Below, piece by piece: positions 62,008-64,000 of a stretch of DNA of 64,000 bases. The DNA comes from Erythrobasidium yunnanense (Eukaryota; Basidiomycota; Cystobasidiomycetes; Erythrobasidiales; Erythrobasidiaceae). The position numbers and the translations under genes were made by a program. Location of the stretch: positions 1,565,968-1,629,967 of the forward strand of contig BCJC01000006.1 in the NCBI GenBank assembly GCA_001600175.1, read 5' to 3'. The notes beneath the pieces are model-generated. The model was not told the DNA's origin. It saw only the letters and a program-made list of their open reading frames with translations, and did no database searches. Each line of letters starts with the position of its first letter. The stretch's first letter is position 1.

Positions 62008-62618
62008 ATGTCGTCCACCAACAACACCTCTTCCGCTGGCTCTGCTGCCTCTTCTGCCATCAACACGGCGTAAGTACTGCCGATCCTTCTCTCTGCCAAC
62101 GGCTTTTGACAGGCGCCTGTCAACGGACGCGAGCCGTTGCAACGGCCTGTCATCGCAATTAGTTGCTGACTCTATGCTGCCGTCGCTACAGAACTCAGGC
62201 CGTATCTGGTGCTGGAGAATGGAAGTCTGGTAAGCAAATGATGTCGCGTTCAGCCCGTATTGCTCTGAACTGACATATTCCTTAGGAACAACCGTTCGAG
62301 AGGTGCTTACAATCAACTCGATGCAGCCGAGTCATACTCTCATAGCTGACCTTTCTGTCCCATCCTACCTATCTTACTTCCCACAGATTGAGGGTCACTT
62401 CAACCCTGTAAGCCTTGCAGCTATGCAAACATCCGGATCATTGGACTGATGTATCGAATTGCAGGAACACAACCCCAAAACCGCGCCCATCTCTGGCTCC
62501 GGTAGGATCTCCAGCTGATCAGATGGCCTTACCTCCCGGCTCATGCCTATTTGTCCAAACAGGCGGTGTACCAAAGGTCGACTACGATCCCTCCAAGACC
62601 AACGAGTCTACCAAGTAA
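62008..62618 (+). CDS. Small protein sharing the dehydrin-like N-terminal domain
   Basis: About 75-residue protein from five or six small exons: MSSTNNTSSAGSAASSAINT, then ATQAVSGAGEWKS, GTTVRE, IEGHFNP (21 nt), EHNPKTAPISGSG and GVPKVDYDPSKTNESTK, stop at 62616-62618. The introns before E(H/N) and before GVPKVD are at the same positions as in the gene at 60197, so the two are tandem paralogues. This copy lacks the repeat region. One extra intron (VRE|IEGHF) is present here and absent in the longer gene. Ser/Thr-rich start, no signal peptide. Function unknown. Confidence 0.72.
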
Positions 62619-62975
62619 ATTAGAGGAGCTTCTATACGAGAGGCAAAAGCACTGTAGTACAGTCTGTACGTACACTAGATAGCCGCCCGTCTCGGAATAG
62701 GCGATGAAGATATAGCTTTAGCGAAATGCATACATTTCATGACACTCGATGACTGCTGACACCAAGTTTGCGAATGCTATGGCTCGTTATTCCAGATCAA
62801 CAACATCTAAAGAAGGACAGAAACACGACAGTCCGCCTTTAACGTTTACGCCTGCATAAGCTAATTCTCAACTAACAGCTAACTTAAGAAACTGACATTA
62901 TCTATCATTCCGAACAGACTTTATGCACCTCTAAGCGCCGCATATCGGCTTCCACTCGGTTTCCTGCCTTTCTCC
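62619..62975. other. 3' intergenic region
   Basis: About 360 AT-rich bases between convergent genes. Nothing recognised. Confidence 0.4.
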
Positions 62976-64000
62976 TTACCATCCGAACATAATGACCACT
63001 GCGCCCACTTTGCGTGTTCTATCTAACAGCGGCGTGACCGCTAAAGGACAGGTTCTCCCCTGCTTGACGTACGCCTCGCCAGGTGGGAAGACACGAAGTT
63101 TCGGAGAAATGCTGAAGAAGTCTTGTCTAGCTATCTGCTTGCGAATGCTTGTAATGGTCCCTGGAGGGTTGAGCTCCTCGATGAGATCTGCGAAGGATTG
63201 ACCTTGCGCCCAGTCAAGAGGCAATGAGGGAGAAGAAAATCGAATGACCAAAGTCTCAGGATCCAGGAAGATCAGCTTCGCAGGTGACTGGCGTGCAGAC
63301 ATCAATGGTATACTCGATATTTCGTCTGAGAAGCTTGGGCTGACCTTATTTCGCCATTCGAATATCTCAGTTGGATGTTGGACCTGCTCGACGCCAGTAA
63401 TGATCCCTCTCTCCACTTTGCTGCTTGTTGCTCCTAATATACCAAGCGGTGCACATGCAGAAGTCGGTTGCCGCCTGACTTCGAAGGAAGAGTGCCGTTC
63501 TCGAGCGTGGCCTGGACCGCTATGTCTCGCAGACGTGGCCTCGAATGCCAAAGCGGCTGCATCTTGAAGACGCTTGTTGCGGTCCCTGGTCTGCATTTCC
63601 AGGCGTGTGCATGCTGACGAACGGGATGAGGACACTGCCTCTTTGTGCAGCTCTGATACCTCCGATGCATGGCCCCTTGTGACGTCTAAGTTGTCTCCCA
63701 GAAGCCATGACAGATCGGATGTTTGGGAAGTGAGATTCAGTTGCTATATCACAGCAGGCAAATCAGTCAGCAGGTTAGCCACACCGAATCTAGGAACGAC
63801 TTGCGCTTACATGACCTAGTATGTAGCGGACAGCACCAGTCTCGTCACGCAGGCATGCCATTTGCAGCAGTACCCAGAAGGGTGCGCCTGCCTTGGTATA
63901 GTTGATCATGAGCTCTGTGACGATGGGTAAGCATGCATCCCCGGATTGGAATGTTCACGCACCTTGAGTGTCGGCTCCAAGCTCGATAGCTTTCCTTACT
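62976..64000 (-). CDS. PAS/LOV-domain protein, partial at the window edge
   Basis: The 5' part lies beyond 64000. The visible exons give the second half of a PAS/LOV core: VRKAIELGADTQ, then ELMINYTKAGAPFWVLLQMACLRDETGAVRYILGHQLNLT. This compares with the NYRKxGxPFxNLL...xxIRYFIGxQxD of LOV domains in white-collar and related photoreceptors. A disordered linker follows, then a C-terminal second PAS-like domain (LIFLDPETLVIRFSSPSLPLDW to VVIMFGW). The cysteine that forms the flavin adduct in LOV domains would lie upstream, outside the window, so a light-sensing role cannot be tested here. No kinase, RGS or GATA finger is seen in this part. Confidence 0.75.

Overview
This is nuclear DNA of a filamentous or dimorphic fungus, most probably a basidiomycete. 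Genes are close together, nearly all are cut by many introns of about 50-85 nt, and the proteins are fungal: DASH-complex Spc19, Mds3/Ral2 kelch-BTB, Hap2, glyoxal-oxidase-type copper radical oxidases, NmrA-like reductases, class V myosin and TOR. A Pucciniomycotina-like lineage would fit the intron density and gene spacing, but that is inference. I saw no rRNA, tRNA, CRISPR array, transposon or virus-like element.

Layout. 94-5647 (-) class V myosin. 6646-12202 (+) ABCC-type ABC transporter, head-to-head with a possible small gene (6326-6718, -). 12304-14635 (+) Mds3/Pmd1/Ral2-like kelch-BTB protein. 14987-17971 (+) EXO1 nuclease. 18302-19766 and 20299-21797 (-) tandem NmrA-like reductases. 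22129-23322 (-) DNAJC17/Cwf23-like J protein. 24100-24658 (+) small unknown. 25418-34031 (+) TOR kinase. 34150-34931 (-) SAP30BP/HCNGP-like. 35190-36595 (+) GPI8. 37304-38856 (-) mitochondrial-type asparaginyl-tRNA synthetase. 39379-40127 (-) SmD1 and 40196-40817 (+) Spc19, divergent with 68 bp between start codons. 41352-44160 (+) GH13 alpha-glucosidase. 44.4-47.4 kb: weakly resolved minus-strand coding sequence. 47904-50421 and 51679-54406 (+) tandem copper radical oxidases. 55258-58480 (-) VPS16 and 58592-59542 (+) HAP2, divergent with 111 bp between. 60197-61602 (+) repeat-rich dehydrin-like protein and 62008-62618 (+) its short paralogue. 62976-64000 (-) PAS/LOV-type protein cut by the window edge.

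The genes are mostly independent housekeeping functions and no metabolic cluster is seen. Three loci (SmD1, DNAJC17-like, SAP30BP-like) encode splicing factors. The most striking feature of the window is itself about splicing. Conserved proteins can be reconstructed only with tiny exons (6 nt in SmD1, 11 and 15 nt in the glucosidase, 21-23 nt in the NmrA and J-protein genes), and at least five introns start with GC instead of GT.

Other points worth a second look: a TOR whose FRB rapamycin pocket is heavily altered; a four-cysteine module of exactly 51 residues repeated at the C-terminus of both copper radical oxidases; a pure-pyrimidine 54-nt in-frame segment in the tRNA synthetase that can be read as polyserine or as an intron; and a shared ~45-residue domain in the dehydrin-like pair.
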